Assembly: GCF_026745355.1 (NCBI RefSeq)
Contig: NC_079203.1
Coordinates: forward strand, 4,169,946 to 4,233,945
Direction of reading: 5' to 3'
DNA from: Beta vulgaris subsp. vulgaris
Lineage: Eukaryota; Streptophyta; Magnoliopsida; Caryophyllales; Amaranthaceae
DNA: 64,000 bases
Shown: piece after piece, positions 1 through 12,000 of the stretch
Layout: every line of letters starts with the position of its first letter
How positions within the stretch are numbered: position 1 is the stretch's first letter
The notes under the pieces: model-generated
The model's input: only the letters and a program-made list of their open reading frames with translations
The model's database searches: none
What the model was told of the DNA's origin: nothing
Made by a program: the position numbers and the translations under genes

Positions 1-283
1 TACTAAAATCATATTTGAATAACAAGGTCATTACAACGTTCTAACTAACAATCAATAATCTACTTTCTTAACTTTACACCATATGACTTACAAAACCTTA
101 AATCAGATTTACAACTTAAATCAGATTAACAACCTAAATTAATTATACAAACTTAATTAATTAATAATTTACTCAAATTACAATTAATTAACTTACAACT
201 TAATATAATAGAAAAACAGATTATACAATATTAAACCTAATATAATATCATATTATACATATTATGTTTTCATACCACTGAAT
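1..283. other. AT-rich non-coding DNA
   Basis: No reading frame of interest. The stretch is very AT-rich with repeated TTAATTAA-like words. If the neighbouring block at 284-900 is a minus-strand LTR, this would be the start of that element's internal region, running off the window edge. Confidence 0.4.
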
Positions 284-682
284 CTCGATGGCAACCGAAC
301 TCCGGCGACCGACTTCCCGCAGCAACGCACACAACACGTCACCTACTCGCGCGACCACAACACCCACACCCGCTCGCGACTTCGCACGCACGTCTGACAC
401 AACCTCTCGCACGAGAACCTCGAACCACGCTCGACTTTGCCCACCCCCTGCTCGAACTCCGCGCACATCACACACTGCAATCCTCGTCCCAAAGTTCGTC
501 GCTCACACAACACTCGAACCACGACTACACACCGCTCGCTCGCACTAACTCTGCACGCACACACTCGAGCACTCGCTGCTTGTCGCACAACTTTCACGCA
601 CACACTCGAACATGCGACGAGATTTCGGGGAGGTTGACGAGGGAGAAGAAGAGAGAATTTGAGAGAAACAAAGAACAAAGCT

Positions 683-750
<68 letters not shown>

Positions 751-900
751 AACGACTAAGGGAGGAGAATAGAGCGAATTAGGGTTTCTTTTTTTTTGAT
801 TTTCTTATTCTCTCCTATTTATAGTGTGGCAATCCTAAGTCTAATAGGACTCGGTTTGTTTCATTTATTCTGAAATTACAATAAACCGAACGATAATAGA
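284..900 (-). repeat. LTR-like / promoter-like block, minus strand
   Basis: Read on the minus strand, there is a TATA box (ACTATAAATAGG, near 817-830), then a CT-rich leader with a long CT microsatellite, then a GC-rich, CG-rich stretch (about 290-620) quite unlike the AT-rich surroundings. It ends near 284 with TTCAGTGGTAT. That resembles an LTR 3' end followed by the start of a tRNA-Met primer-binding site (TGGTATCAGAGC), but only about six bases match. The 5' edge and a TSD were not found. The alternative is the promoter and leader of a lost host gene. The overlapping short frames have mutually exclusive readings and no recognisable domain. Confidence 0.35.
684..746. repeat. (GA)n microsatellite
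   Basis: About 63 bp of uninterrupted GA dinucleotides, lying in the CT-rich leader of the minus-strand LTR-like block. Confidence 0.95.
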
Positions 901-1379
901 ATTACGTTAAAGTTGTAAGTATACTCAAACTGTATTTTTTTTTTTTGTAAATAATACTAAAATACTTTTCGATTCTATTCTTTGTATTTTCTTATTTATA
1001 AAGAAATAACTCCAAAAATACAGAGTATTACATACCTCACCACCCGCCTCATTGTCGGTTTTCACCCATTTATCTAGAGCCGGTGGGTGGATAATTGCCC
1101 GCTCTAGCCATGAGTTTTTGCCCAAAGTCCACCAAAAGCATTAGAGCCACTGAGAAACCATTAGAGCTAAAATTTATATTTTTCTTAACTTATTAAAATC
1201 ACTTTGTATAAGGTAAATACTTTGTTTTTATCGTTCTCTTTTGATCTACGCATTTTGACTTTATGCATTATTCACATACTTCTTTGAAGATCATTTGTGA
1301 TTTAATTTATACATAAGAAAAATATAATCATGTGCAATCTTTTTAAAATCTATCTGTAGATATTTTTCAAAAATATTAA
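901..1379. other. Non-coding, possible MITE fragment
   Basis: No gene seen. The part at about 1195-1380 has words (CACTTTG, GATCATTTGTGAT) also found in the Stowaway element at 56328-56590, so it may be half of such a MITE without its partner end. Confidence 0.35.
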
Positions 1380-1543
<164 letters not shown>

Positions 1544-1856
1544 GGAAAACTTGACGCGAATTAGCACCAACTATTGGTTTGGTGCACAAAACAGCACGAA
1601 CTAAATGAGGTGTGATGCACAACACAAACTTTATGGCAGGCATAGATGCGCGAATTAACATAAACAACGATTTTGGCATGGTTCCACATCACAAACTTTA
1701 AGGCTTGGGTAAACAAATCTCAAGCCAAAATCGTCATGTATGTTGATTCGCGCACCTATGCATGCCATAAAGTTTATGTTGTGTATCACACCTTGTTTAG
1801 TTCGTGTTGTTTTGTGCACCAAACCAATAGTTGGTGTTGTTCGCACCAAATTTTCC
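1544..1856. mobile_element. Foldback MITE (Mutator-like) with ~135-bp terminal inverted repeats
   Basis: Left arm begins GGAAAACTTGACGCG and includes CCAACTATTGGTTTGGTGCA. The right arm is its reverse complement and ends in TTTTCC. The arms cover nearly the whole 313 bp, leaving a short spacer near 1680-1715. The 9 bp TTATTATTA occurs on each side, which fits Mutator-superfamily TSDs, although the surrounding TTA microsatellite makes that match less informative. No coding capacity. Confidence 0.75.
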
Positions 1857-1865
1857 TTATTATTA

Positions 1866-2608
1866 TAAGAACCGTGACCACTCATTTTTCCTCATTTCAT
1901 GAAGATTTTTGCTCATTTCACAATGTTTTTGCTCATTTTATATTTTGCTTGAATTTTGTTTTTGCTCATTGAACATTTTTATGCTCATTTCGTAATGTTT
2001 TTGCTCATTTTACGTTTTTTCTGATTTAATGTTTTTATGCTCATTTTACGTTTTTTCGAATCTACATTTTTGTGCATTTTACATACGTAATTATTCATTT
2101 AATGTTTTCTACCCATTTTATACTTTGATTATTTATTATTCTTTTTGCTCATTTTATGAAATTTTTGCTCATTATTAGTGGTTCTCATAGTTCTTGCCGT
2201 AAGCGGATTCTCATTAGATACAACCCTATAGGTGGGGTAGGATCCACTAAAAACTAACTTTAAGCTGAAAACTGAAAATCGACCTTTTTGCTTATTTTGC
2301 AGATTTTTGCTCAGTTTATCTTTTTGCTTATTTTGAGAAACTTCTATTCATTTTAACAAACTTTTATGTTTGCTCATTTTACAAACTTTTGTTCATTTAG
2401 TATTTTTTTTCCCATTTTCTGTTTTCCCAAATTTTAAGAAACTTTTGCTCATTTTACAAATTTTTGCTCATTATATATATTTTTATCATTTTAAGAACAT
2501 TTTGCTTATTTTATCTTTTTGCTCATTTTCATAGACCTTTTGCTTATTTTATGTTGCAGTTTTCAGTTTTTCAGCATAAGGAGTGGTTTTCACGTGATCC
2601 TACTTTTG
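1866..2608. repeat. Degenerate minisatellite with TTTTTGCTCATTTTA motif
   Basis: Dozens of imperfect copies of a roughly 15-20 bp unit built on TTTTTGCTCATTTTA. Weak inverted sequences flank part of it (GTAGGATCCACT near 2239 and GTGATCCTAC near 2594, both next to a CTGAAAACTGAAAA-like stretch), so the block 2230-2605 may be a short-TIR element filled with the repeat. No gene. Confidence 0.6.
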
Positions 2609-3027
<419 letters not shown>

Positions 3028-3324
3028 AGGGGCAAAATCATATAAGAATGTTCCTTACATGAGAATGAGTATGAATCTCAACCCCACGATTGGATTAGAG
3101 TTACAACACTTGTTCATTATAGTTATACCCTCCTTTAAAAATTTTGTTCCCAAATTTTTTTTTCGAATATTTTTTTCTAATATTCTTTTTTTGGAGTTAC
3201 ATCATTTTTTCAATAGAGTTACATCACTTATTCATAAGAGTTATATCGCGTGAAATTCATTCTCATTATTTTTCATGTGAGTTGTATGCATTCTCATATA
3301 AACTCACTTCTATCTATATACATA
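3028..3324. other. Unclassified element in a TA microsatellite
   Basis: Begins GGGGCAAAATCATATAAGAA right after the TA tract. It has loosely matching inverted words at its right end (CATTCTCATATAAACTCAC) and is followed by TATATACATA. It looks like a small non-coding element inserted in a TA microsatellite; the class is not established. Confidence 0.35.
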
Positions 3325-3906
3325 CTAGAATTTTTTTGCACGCGATGCGTGCTTGAATTTTTTTCGAAACAGAAACTTGCTTTTCTTCAGTGTAAGAGTC
3401 AAAATTTGAACATTAGACATACGAAGTATAATTGTTTTTAGTTGCAAAATTATATTGGTTTAGTTTCTGTCACTTAAGTCTCTCACCAATCTTTTTTTTT
3501 TTTTTTACTTTTCAAAGTTAAATTCTATGAACAAAATAGAAATTTAATTGAATTTATTTATGATTTCTAATATTAAATTTTTTAGTTGATTTTTGAATTA
3601 AGTACAGTACTTCATAAATTGTAAAGAAAGTGGACACTTTGATTTCAAGTCAATTTTTTCATAGGTTGTAGTTTGTAAGTGAATTTTTAAGTTTTTGTAA
3701 AGTTTTCTCATTTTAGTGATTTGCATAACGTAAATTATGCAATTTTGTTTAGTTGACTTGTGAGTGATTGTTATAATTATATTTTTGTATTTTTGTTTGA
3801 AGCCCCCTTTGATTTTAAGTGAATTTGTAATTTAGAATGGGAAGGGGGTAACATAATCTCTTCATTCGGGGACACCATAGTTCCCCCTTCCCTTATATAA
3901 TAGAGA
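3325..3906 (-). mobile_element. Non-autonomous Helitron (minus strand)
   Basis: On the minus strand it starts TCTCTATTATATAAGGGAAG at 3906, preceded by A. It ends with hairpin GCACGC-ATC-GCGTGC, a short A-run, then CTAG at 3325, followed by T. These are plant Helitron termini (TC start, 3' hairpin, CTRR end, insertion between A and T). 582 bp, no coding sequence. It forms the outer part of the left arm of the palindrome 3325-5704. Confidence 0.8.
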
Positions 3907-4476
3907 TATGTTGTACTTTAATTCTTGAATGATATTTTACATAAACCTTTTTACCTTGATAATTAATCGCTATTATATATAATAGAAAAAGATAGGTCCA
4001 AATATATGTAAAAGTTTCATTATATATAGGAACACTATAAAAAAGTAAATAATTTTTTTCCTTGTCTAACTTCTAAATTCATTTCACTACAAATACACCT
4101 TATTTTTTTTATCATGACCCACCATTAATTGTGAATGGTTCTTGAGAATAGTGATTTGTAAGTAAATTTTTGTAAATGTTTTTGTATGTATTGACATTAT
4201 TTTAGGTTATTAGTTTTAGTTTGATGTTAATTTTAAGTTTTAATAAAGTTTCCTGATTATTTGAGTGATTTGCGTGATTTTTATAACGTGATTTTCTCAA
4301 TTGTATGAGTGATTTGTAAATTTCTTCTTTTAAGTGATTTGTAGTGAGTGTTGTAAATTAATTTTCAGTAGTACTTTTTGAGTGTCGATTATGATTTTGA
4401 CATTCCTTTTGTAATTTAGAAACGGAAAGGGGGCAAAATAGGCGTTTCAAAAGAGGACACCATTGCTCCCCCCTTC

Positions 4477-4480
<4 letters not shown>

Positions 4481-4564
<84 letters not shown>
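4481..4564. repeat. (AT)n at the palindrome centre
   Basis: About 84 bp of pure AT dinucleotides, the symmetry axis of the inverted Helitron repeat. It replaces the TCTCTATT start expected at the 5' ends of the two inner units. Confidence 0.95.
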
Positions 4565-4568
<4 letters not shown>

Positions 4569-5112
4569 GAAGGGGGGAGCAATGGTGTCCTCTTTTGAAA
4601 CGCCTATTTTGCCCCTCTTCTCTTTCTAAATTACAAAAGGAATGTCAAAATCAAAATATCGAAAATAAATTTACAACACTCACTCACAAATCACTTAAAA
4701 GAAGAAACTTTACAAATCACCCATTCAATTGAGAAAATCACGTTAGAAAAATTACGCAAAACACTCAAATAATCAGGAAACTTTATTAAAACTTAAAATT
4801 AATATACAAACTAAAACTAATAACCTAGAACGTCAATACATACAAAAACATTTACAAAAATTTCTTACAAATCACTATTTTCAAGAACCATTCACAATTA
4901 ATGGTGGGTCATGAATATAGGTATATTTGTAGTGAAATCAGAATTTAGAAATTAGACAAGGAAAAAAATTATTTACTTTAATTTTTTATAGTGTTTCCTA
5001 TATATAATGAAACTTTTACATGATATTTGAACGTATTTTTTCTATTATATAATAGCGATAAATACAAGGTAAAAAGGTTATATAAAATATCATTCAAGAA
5101 TTAAAGTATATA

Positions 5113-5704
5113 TCTCTATTATATAAGGGAAGGAGGGAGCTATAGTGTCCCCGAATGAAGAGACTATCTTACCCTCTTCCATTCTAAATTACAAATTCAC
5201 TTACAAATCAAAGGGGACTTCAAACAAAAATATCAAAAATATAATTATAATAATCACTCACAAGTCAACTAAAATCATAAAATTGCATAATTTACGTTAT
5301 GCAAACCACTAAATGAGAAACTTTACAAAAATTAAAAATTCACTTACAAATTAACTACAACCTATGAAAAAATTGACTTGAAATCAAAGTGTCTACTTTC
5401 TTTACAATTTATGAAGTACTGTACTTAATTCAAAAATCAACTACAAAATTATAATATTAGAAATCAAAATAAATTCAAAAATAAAATTCTATTTTATTCG
5501 TAGAATTTAACTTTGAAAAGTAAAAAAAAAAACAAAAAAGAATGGTGAGAGACTAAAGTGACAGAAACTAAACCAATCAAATTTTGCAACTAAAAACAAT
5601 TATACTTCGTATGTCTAATGTTCAAATTTTGACTCTTAAGCCGAAGAAAATTGAGTTTCTGTTCGAAAAAAATTCAAACACGCATCGCGTGTAAAAAATT
5701 CTAG
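5113..5704 (+). mobile_element. Non-autonomous Helitron (plus strand)
   Basis: Starts TCTCTATTATATAAGGGAAG after an A. Ends with hairpin ACACGC-ATC-GCGTGT, A-run and CTAG at 5701-5704, followed by T. Mirror copy of 3325-3906; 592 bp, no coding sequence. Confidence 0.8.
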
Positions 5705-6299
5705 TATATATATATTGACGCTCTTGTGCTACAGTTGTAGCACAAATTCAGCTTTGTTTGTAATAGCTATAATTGAATTTAGTATGAACAAATATCTTAA
5801 CTTGCTCTATAAACGGCTTCAACATAGATACCAACATCCAAAAAATATGTATGAGCAACATGTCTCACTTATGTTTGTGTCGGTTATTAACTTTATGAAC
5901 TATAACACGTTTATTTACATTTGGAAAGCTCATTTATTTTCTCATAAGTAGGAAACCGGTTTAAGTTGCTCAACTAGCTAGTATGTAGCCTTGGCAATAC
6001 CTTGAGTCATCATGTGTCATAGATTTTGCTTGGTGAAGATAATATGTTGATGGTGGTGCTGGACTTTTGGAAGCAACGAAGTTTATGATGAGAAGTTTGA
6101 CCTTAACTTGGGACTAATATCATTGATCAAATATTTAATTATAACCATGTTAGGAATCCTCGAGAGATTATAATAAACATATACAAAGTACATTTTAAAT
6201 CAGTGAGAAAATATTATCTCAAATATGTTTTCTATCACACAGTGCAGTCATAACGGGAGGATATAAATGTTTTCTATACAAAGCTAGTAGGAGCTAGTC
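5705..6299. other. Intergenic, no gene seen
   Basis: Unremarkable AT-rich DNA. A 78-codon frame at 5715-5951 has no recognisable domain and is not supported as a gene. Confidence 0.5.
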
Positions 6300-7520
6300 T
6301 TTTTTGTAGTAGTGGAGGTCGGACGCTAAGACTGAACTTCGAATCCAAAAAGAGTTGTCGTGACAGTCTTTTGGTGAAAATGTTAGCAAACTAATACCTA
6401 GTAGGCACATGTAAAACCTGAACACGACCCAATCCAAACTTCTTTTGAACAAAGTGAATATCTATCTCAACATGTTTGGTGCGTTGGTGTTGGACAAGGT
6501 TGCTAGGAAAATAAATAGCATTGACGTTATCACAATAGACAAGATTAGCCAGATGAAGATGGATATGCAACTCAAGTAGTAAGTTACAAATCCATCATAA
6601 TTCAGCAACGACATTAGCAACAACTCGATATTCAACCTCTACACTGGATCTGGAAAGAGTAGCCTAGCGCTTGGAAGACCATGAAACAAGGTTATCTCCT
6701 AAAAAACAACAATATCCCGAGGTAGAACGACGCGAGCGTTAGGACACCAACTTCAATCAGCATCAGTATAATTGATAAATTGCAGAGAAGAAGTAGGATA
6801 TAAATGTAACCCATGATCAATATGGTACCATAAATATAACACAGGATGTGTTTCAATGCATCATAGTGAGAGGTACGTGGGTCGTGCATGGAAAGACATA
6901 TTGTATTGACCACATAAGCTACATCAGGGTGAGTGAAGGCGAGAATACCTGCCAAGCTATGGTATTGTTTAAGATCTAGGAACAAATGGTCCAACATCCA
7001 CACTAAGTTTAGTCTTAGTGTCCACAATTTTAGTGGAAGGCTTACAACTAACCATGTCTACACGCTCTAATATTATACTTCTGCTAAGATAGAAGCATAT
7101 AAGAATGAGTACGAGTAACACAAATATCCAAAAAATAATTCAGAGGACCCAAGTCGATCATAGGGAATTCGATTTTCAACTAGGTAATGATGTACTCACG
7201 CAAAGCATTAGAGGAGGTTGTGAAAATAATGTCATCCACATATAGCATAAATAAGTTGTGTCGATTCCATGATAGAAAGTGAACAGAGATGAATCACTTT
7301 GGTGACGATAAACCCCATATGTAATTAAAAAAATTAGTGAACCATTGATACCATGCATGAGGGGCCTGTTTGAGGCCATAAAGGGCCTTGCACAGGTGAC
7401 ACACATAATGAGGAGTGCGTGGATCTGCAATATCAGGTGGTTGGTGCCTTGAAGAGTTTTTTAGTCCCCATGTAAGAACACGTTTTTGACATCTAATTGA
7501 TAAGTTGACCATTTATGAGT
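6300..7520 (-). pseudogene. Ty1-copia polymerase fragment (reverse transcriptase and RNase H), decayed
   Basis: The minus-strand translation shows parts of the copia RT: CKALYGLKQAPHAWYQWF (about 7330-7400), then LYVDDII (about 7226-7247, one frame over), LAGILAFTHPDVAYVVN and DALKHILCYIYGT. The RNase H end follows in 6306-6560, with YCDNVNAIYF, QRTKHVEIDIHFVQKKFG and a degraded ADIFTK-like end. Frames change several times and internal stops occur, so it cannot encode a protein. No gag, protease, integrase or LTRs were recognised next to it. A truncated retrotransposon relic. Confidence 0.85.
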
Positions 7521-8278
7521 CATTGCCAAATTGAGAACTGAGAGAATTTTTTTGAGATTTGACAACTGTACTAAAATTCTCATCACAATATCCTAAATTG
7601 GTGAGAATATACATATATACGGGCCATTTGAGTAATTAAAGTGGACACTCTTTAGTAATCCTTCAAAATAGGTGTTATTTTTATAGAACCCTTTATTAAT
7701 CGTTTAAAATAGATATCATTTTCAAGTTTTTGCTTTTTCATATGTATAAATATTTTGTGTCATTTTTGCAATTGTTTTCTTTCTCTCATTGTCATTGTCA
7801 ATTTTTAGAAATCAATTTTAAGGGTTCCATCTTTATGAGTGTCATGTTTATGAAATTCTCAGTCATTTTCCATATGATTATAAATAAGGTGTTAACATTA
7901 TAAATTTTATTTTCTTAATAGCATGATGCATCATATTATACATACTAGTGTCATTTTTCAAGTGTAAGAGTCATTTTTATGAGATTTACAACTTATGATC
8001 GACAATCCGTGTCACATTTCTATTATAAAAATGTCATGTTTAAGGCTAGCCATATCATTTTTATAAGCAACTGTGTCCCTTTTTAAGTATAAATGTGTCT
8101 TTTTAATAAGTGTCATGTTCCAAACTTAGTAACTTTTTTTATGATCTTATTTATTATTTTAATGAGTGATAATATTATATGTTCCAGATCACGTTTTCAA
8201 TTCAAGAATTTCATTTTATGAGAGGCATATTTTTATAACTTTTTGTGTCATTTTTCAAACATATTGGTACTATAATAG

Positions 8279-8312
<34 letters not shown>

Positions 8313-8470
8313 ATCATCTATGTTTATGAATTATGATGTTCTATAATACTTATATCTTTACAAGTGACATCTTCATTACGTAAATGATATAAAGGTATTA
8401 TGAAAACAAAACATCTAATAAAAACACATGAAGACGACTATACTAGTAAAAGTCTTACATTAAGATTCTT
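7521..8470. repeat. Intergenic with degenerate GTGTCATTTTTATGAG repeats
   Basis: From about 7620 to 8300 the DNA is built of scattered imperfect copies of a TGTCATTTTTATAAG-like motif, similar in style to the repeat at 1866-2608. A TA microsatellite lies at about 8278-8312. No gene. Confidence 0.5.
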
Positions 8471-9065
8471 AAATACTAGAACCACAAAGTGCGTTATTAT
8501 TACTTGACAGAAATTTCCATTCCTCTAAATTCTAATCCTCTTAAGTCTTCTTCAAAAAGAATGAAAAACAAAATAAGAAGAAAACCAAGGAAAATTCTTC
8601 TTTGAAATCAATGAGGATAACGTCTTCTCGTAGACTTTCAAATTAAAGATGGAGAAAATAACTTATTATAATATAACATTTGCATGCATGACTTAGTCAC
8701 ACCCTTCACATACTCCTCTCCCTTTCTACACTTAAATTACCGTGTAAAATAAATTAAAGCCTAAATACTTTGAACATTCTATGCCTTTTTCCCTACTTGT
8801 TCTTTTTATAGCCAAACACTTCCTTCACTTTTTTTTCTCTCTCTCTTAATTCATACACAAGAAAATCTTCTTGAAAATCTTTATTTCCAAAAATATTTCA
8901 TTCTTTTTCTTAAGTGTCTTAGTATTTACACTGACCTTGTACCAACCAAGTATAGTACCTTAACATACTTATTTAGTGCATATTAATTGTACTAATTAGC
9001 CAAATTTAGAAGTATATTATATAGTACATATTCAGATATTATTCTACTTAAGCATATTTATATAT
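8471..9065 (+). promoter_or_regulatory. Upstream region of the WRKY gene
   Basis: Presumed promoter and 5' leader of the WRKY gene starting at 9066. CT-rich stretches (8700-8760, 8820-8850) and a TTTTATAG TATA-like word near 8805-8812 are visible. One TGACC core occurs near 8932, a possible partial W-box. Transcription start not determinable. Confidence 0.35.
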
Positions 9066-12000
9066 ATGGAGGGGAGTAATAATCCTATAATTAGTTTACT
9101 TCTTCATGGTTGTGACTTAGCCAAAAAAATGGAATTTGATCTTTTAAACTTATGGGGAGCATTATCACCAGGTGGTACTAAGAATTTGGCTGAAAGATGT
9201 GATGAAATCATAGAGATCTTTAGCAGGGCAAAGTATCAGGTTTTGCTCAACCCTCTAGCATTTAAGATTCATCATTCTCCTCCTCCTACACAACCGCTAG
9301 AGATGGCGGCTGCCGCGGCGAGCTTGGAGTACCCGCAACAACATCCGCCACGAGGGAAAGGGAAGGAGGTTGCTGGAGAGGCTGTAGATGTATATATGAA
9401 GGCGGAGAGTGGAGGCCAAGAAAAGCAAAGCTCTAGCTTAGGGCAGCTAAGGACGACCTCTAAGAGGTCATCAAGGTATGAAGTAAAAAGAAATATACTT
9501 TATGTAAGATTATGAATGTCACATGTGATTAAAAAAAAAGTATGGTATTAAAAAATGATCATATGTCTAAATACCAAATACACCTTTTATATAATTCTCG
9601 CGAAATAGAAGAATCCCTTTGGTAAGATCAAAGAAAAAACTTTTTCTTCTTCCGCAAAAAAATTCTTCTAAAAATCCTGAACTTAATCTTACTTTTCAAA
9701 AAAGAACGTACAATACTTTTGTGCTTACAAGACAAAGTTCTAGTATGTCGTTCTAGACCTCATTTTAAATGAAAGATATAAGGTATATAGATGTGTATAT
9801 GTGAATAAACAACATATATTTAGAAAATATCATTTTTATTACATAAGCATTTGGAGGTAGCAACAAATATTATAAGCCACATATATGATCATTTCATCAT
9901 CATTGTTTGGTAAATTAAGGAAATTATTAGCATATACTAAATCATGATGAAAGCGTGTCTTAGGTACGTAAATTACTAGCTTGCTGATTTGACGAGGTCC
10001 AATCATTCCTTGGAGGGTATAAATAATAATGAATATAAAGACTCACATTATTATTTTTGATGGTATATCAAGACTCTCATTAAGACTTAGGCTATGTTTG
10101 GCAACACTGGCTGAAATGGAGCTGAAACTGATAAGGTGACTGAAACTGATTAGGTAGCAGCTGAAACTGTTAAGGTGCTGAAACTGATAAGCTAGCTGAT
10201 TGCATAACCTGTTTGGTAAAATTATTTATGACTGTAGCTGAAATTTTAAATCAACATATCATTATATTTTGCAGAAATAAAATTATTATTAATATAAAAC
10301 ATATATTGTACTTTATTTTAAAATACAATCATTGTGCTTTCCAAATCAAAGAAGCAATGTCATCACGAACTTTTTCCATTTCTTTAGAAGTCTCTCTTGA
10401 CGTTTCATTGTTTCTAGCATGGATAACGTCGGGAAGTTCTTCACAAGGCATGTAATCAGGATTCTCATCGACCATTCTAAAGATAAGGTCCTCTGTAGAA
10501 TTTTTTCGTATGTAGTTATGCAAGGCAAAAGCGGCCATAATGACATCAAGTTGAGTCTCGACACTGAATTGTGGCATTTGCCCTAATATCTTCCATCTTT
10601 TTTTCAAAACTCCAAATGATCTCTCAATACAACTTCGTAGGGATGAATGAGATCGATTAAAGGCTTCTCTTTCATTAGTCGGTGGCATATTCGTGAATTC
10701 ATCCTTGTGGTACCTTGTTTTCGGGTATGGTACCAAATAGCCTTTTCTGTCCGGATATCCTTTGTCCACCAAGTAGTACTTACCTGTGATAGAATTATCA
10801 AAATTAAAATAATTTACGAATTTAAATTTTTATCATTAGCACTATGTATAAAACATTCATACCTTCTGGGGCTTTGAAGCAAGCATCCCAACAATAATTT
10901 GGTTATCACTTTCCTGAATTTTTGTTATCTATATTTCCTAGGTTATTGGAAATTATGCGGCAACACTACTCAATAAAAACCAAAACATTAAACATCTATG
11001 TGATATATATGTAGGCTGCAGCAACACAGATTAAAATCATTCAACTGATGAGAAGCATCAAAATTACAAGCTTTCACCATATAAGCAAGAATGACGGCAT
11101 AATTGAGAAGAAAGGGAAAAAATAATTTTATCAATAATAACAAATATCACAACTCTATTCATAATAAATCAATGATACATACCTGCAAAACTGAAAGTTT
11201 GAATTTTTTTTTGATCTCTAACCTCTGTAGAATGACGGTAGAATTGAGGAGAAAAGCAAAAAATAATCTTTAAGCATGTATTAGGGTTATTAAATATTTA
11301 AGAAAATATCTTTTAGATTTAAAAAGATAAAAAGAAAATAAAAAAAATTTCAGCACCTGATCTCAGACGCTATATTTTACTCCAACTCAATTTCAGTCCA
11401 TTTTTGGACTTAAATTTTATTTAAGTTCCTCCACCAAACACCACTAATCATATAAGGTGACTTAACATTGTAGCACCTTATCATTTAAGTCACCTGAAAT
11501 GCGTCCCCAAACAGAGCCTTAAGAGGTTAATCTTTGTTCTTGAACTTCTTGCCAAGAAATCTATTACCCCATCTAGAGGTATTATGTGCTCCTTAATTTT
11601 AGGTTCATGGATTCTAAAATTGATCCTAATAAAGTTAGAATACCATGTTAAGTACCCTAAGTAGAAAAATGTAGACCAAGATCTTTCTTCAATGGGTTTT
11701 TATTATGATCTTTTTTATCATTTCCTTTATTTTATCACTACATCCCATTTTATATGAGGTGATACTAATGAATGTTTGTGTTTTATTTTGTGAGAAAAGT
11801 TGTATTACCATGTCTAAAGATGGTAATGATTATGTGCAAAAGAATAATTGTAGTAAAAAAATTACATATATGGATTTTGGAGATTGACATGCATTATTAT
11901 AGATACATTTAGGTTGTTGTTTCAACCTTTTTTTTTTGTGTACACATTTGTTGAAATGATATCTCAATACAAATTAAAGAAATGGCTAATACATGTATGA

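Larger units (their letters stand above)
3325..5704. repeat. 2.4-kb inverted repeat of four Helitron units
   Basis: The left arm (3325-4480) and right arm (4565-5704) are near reverse complements around an AT tract. Each arm contains two related Helitron-like units in tandem. The inner one begins at the AT tract with AAGGGAAGGGGGGAGCAATG; the outer one begins TCTCTATTATATAAGGGAAG and ends in a hairpin plus CTAG. The order is 3'-end, 5'-end, 5'-end, AT tract, 5'-end, 5'-end, 3'-end. Both outer ends are therefore Helitron 3' ends facing outward. Confidence 0.85.

Noticed and set aside
343..678. Overlapping frames in the GC-rich block
   Set aside because: Three frames on both strands are open because stops are rare in GC-rich DNA; low complexity and no domain.
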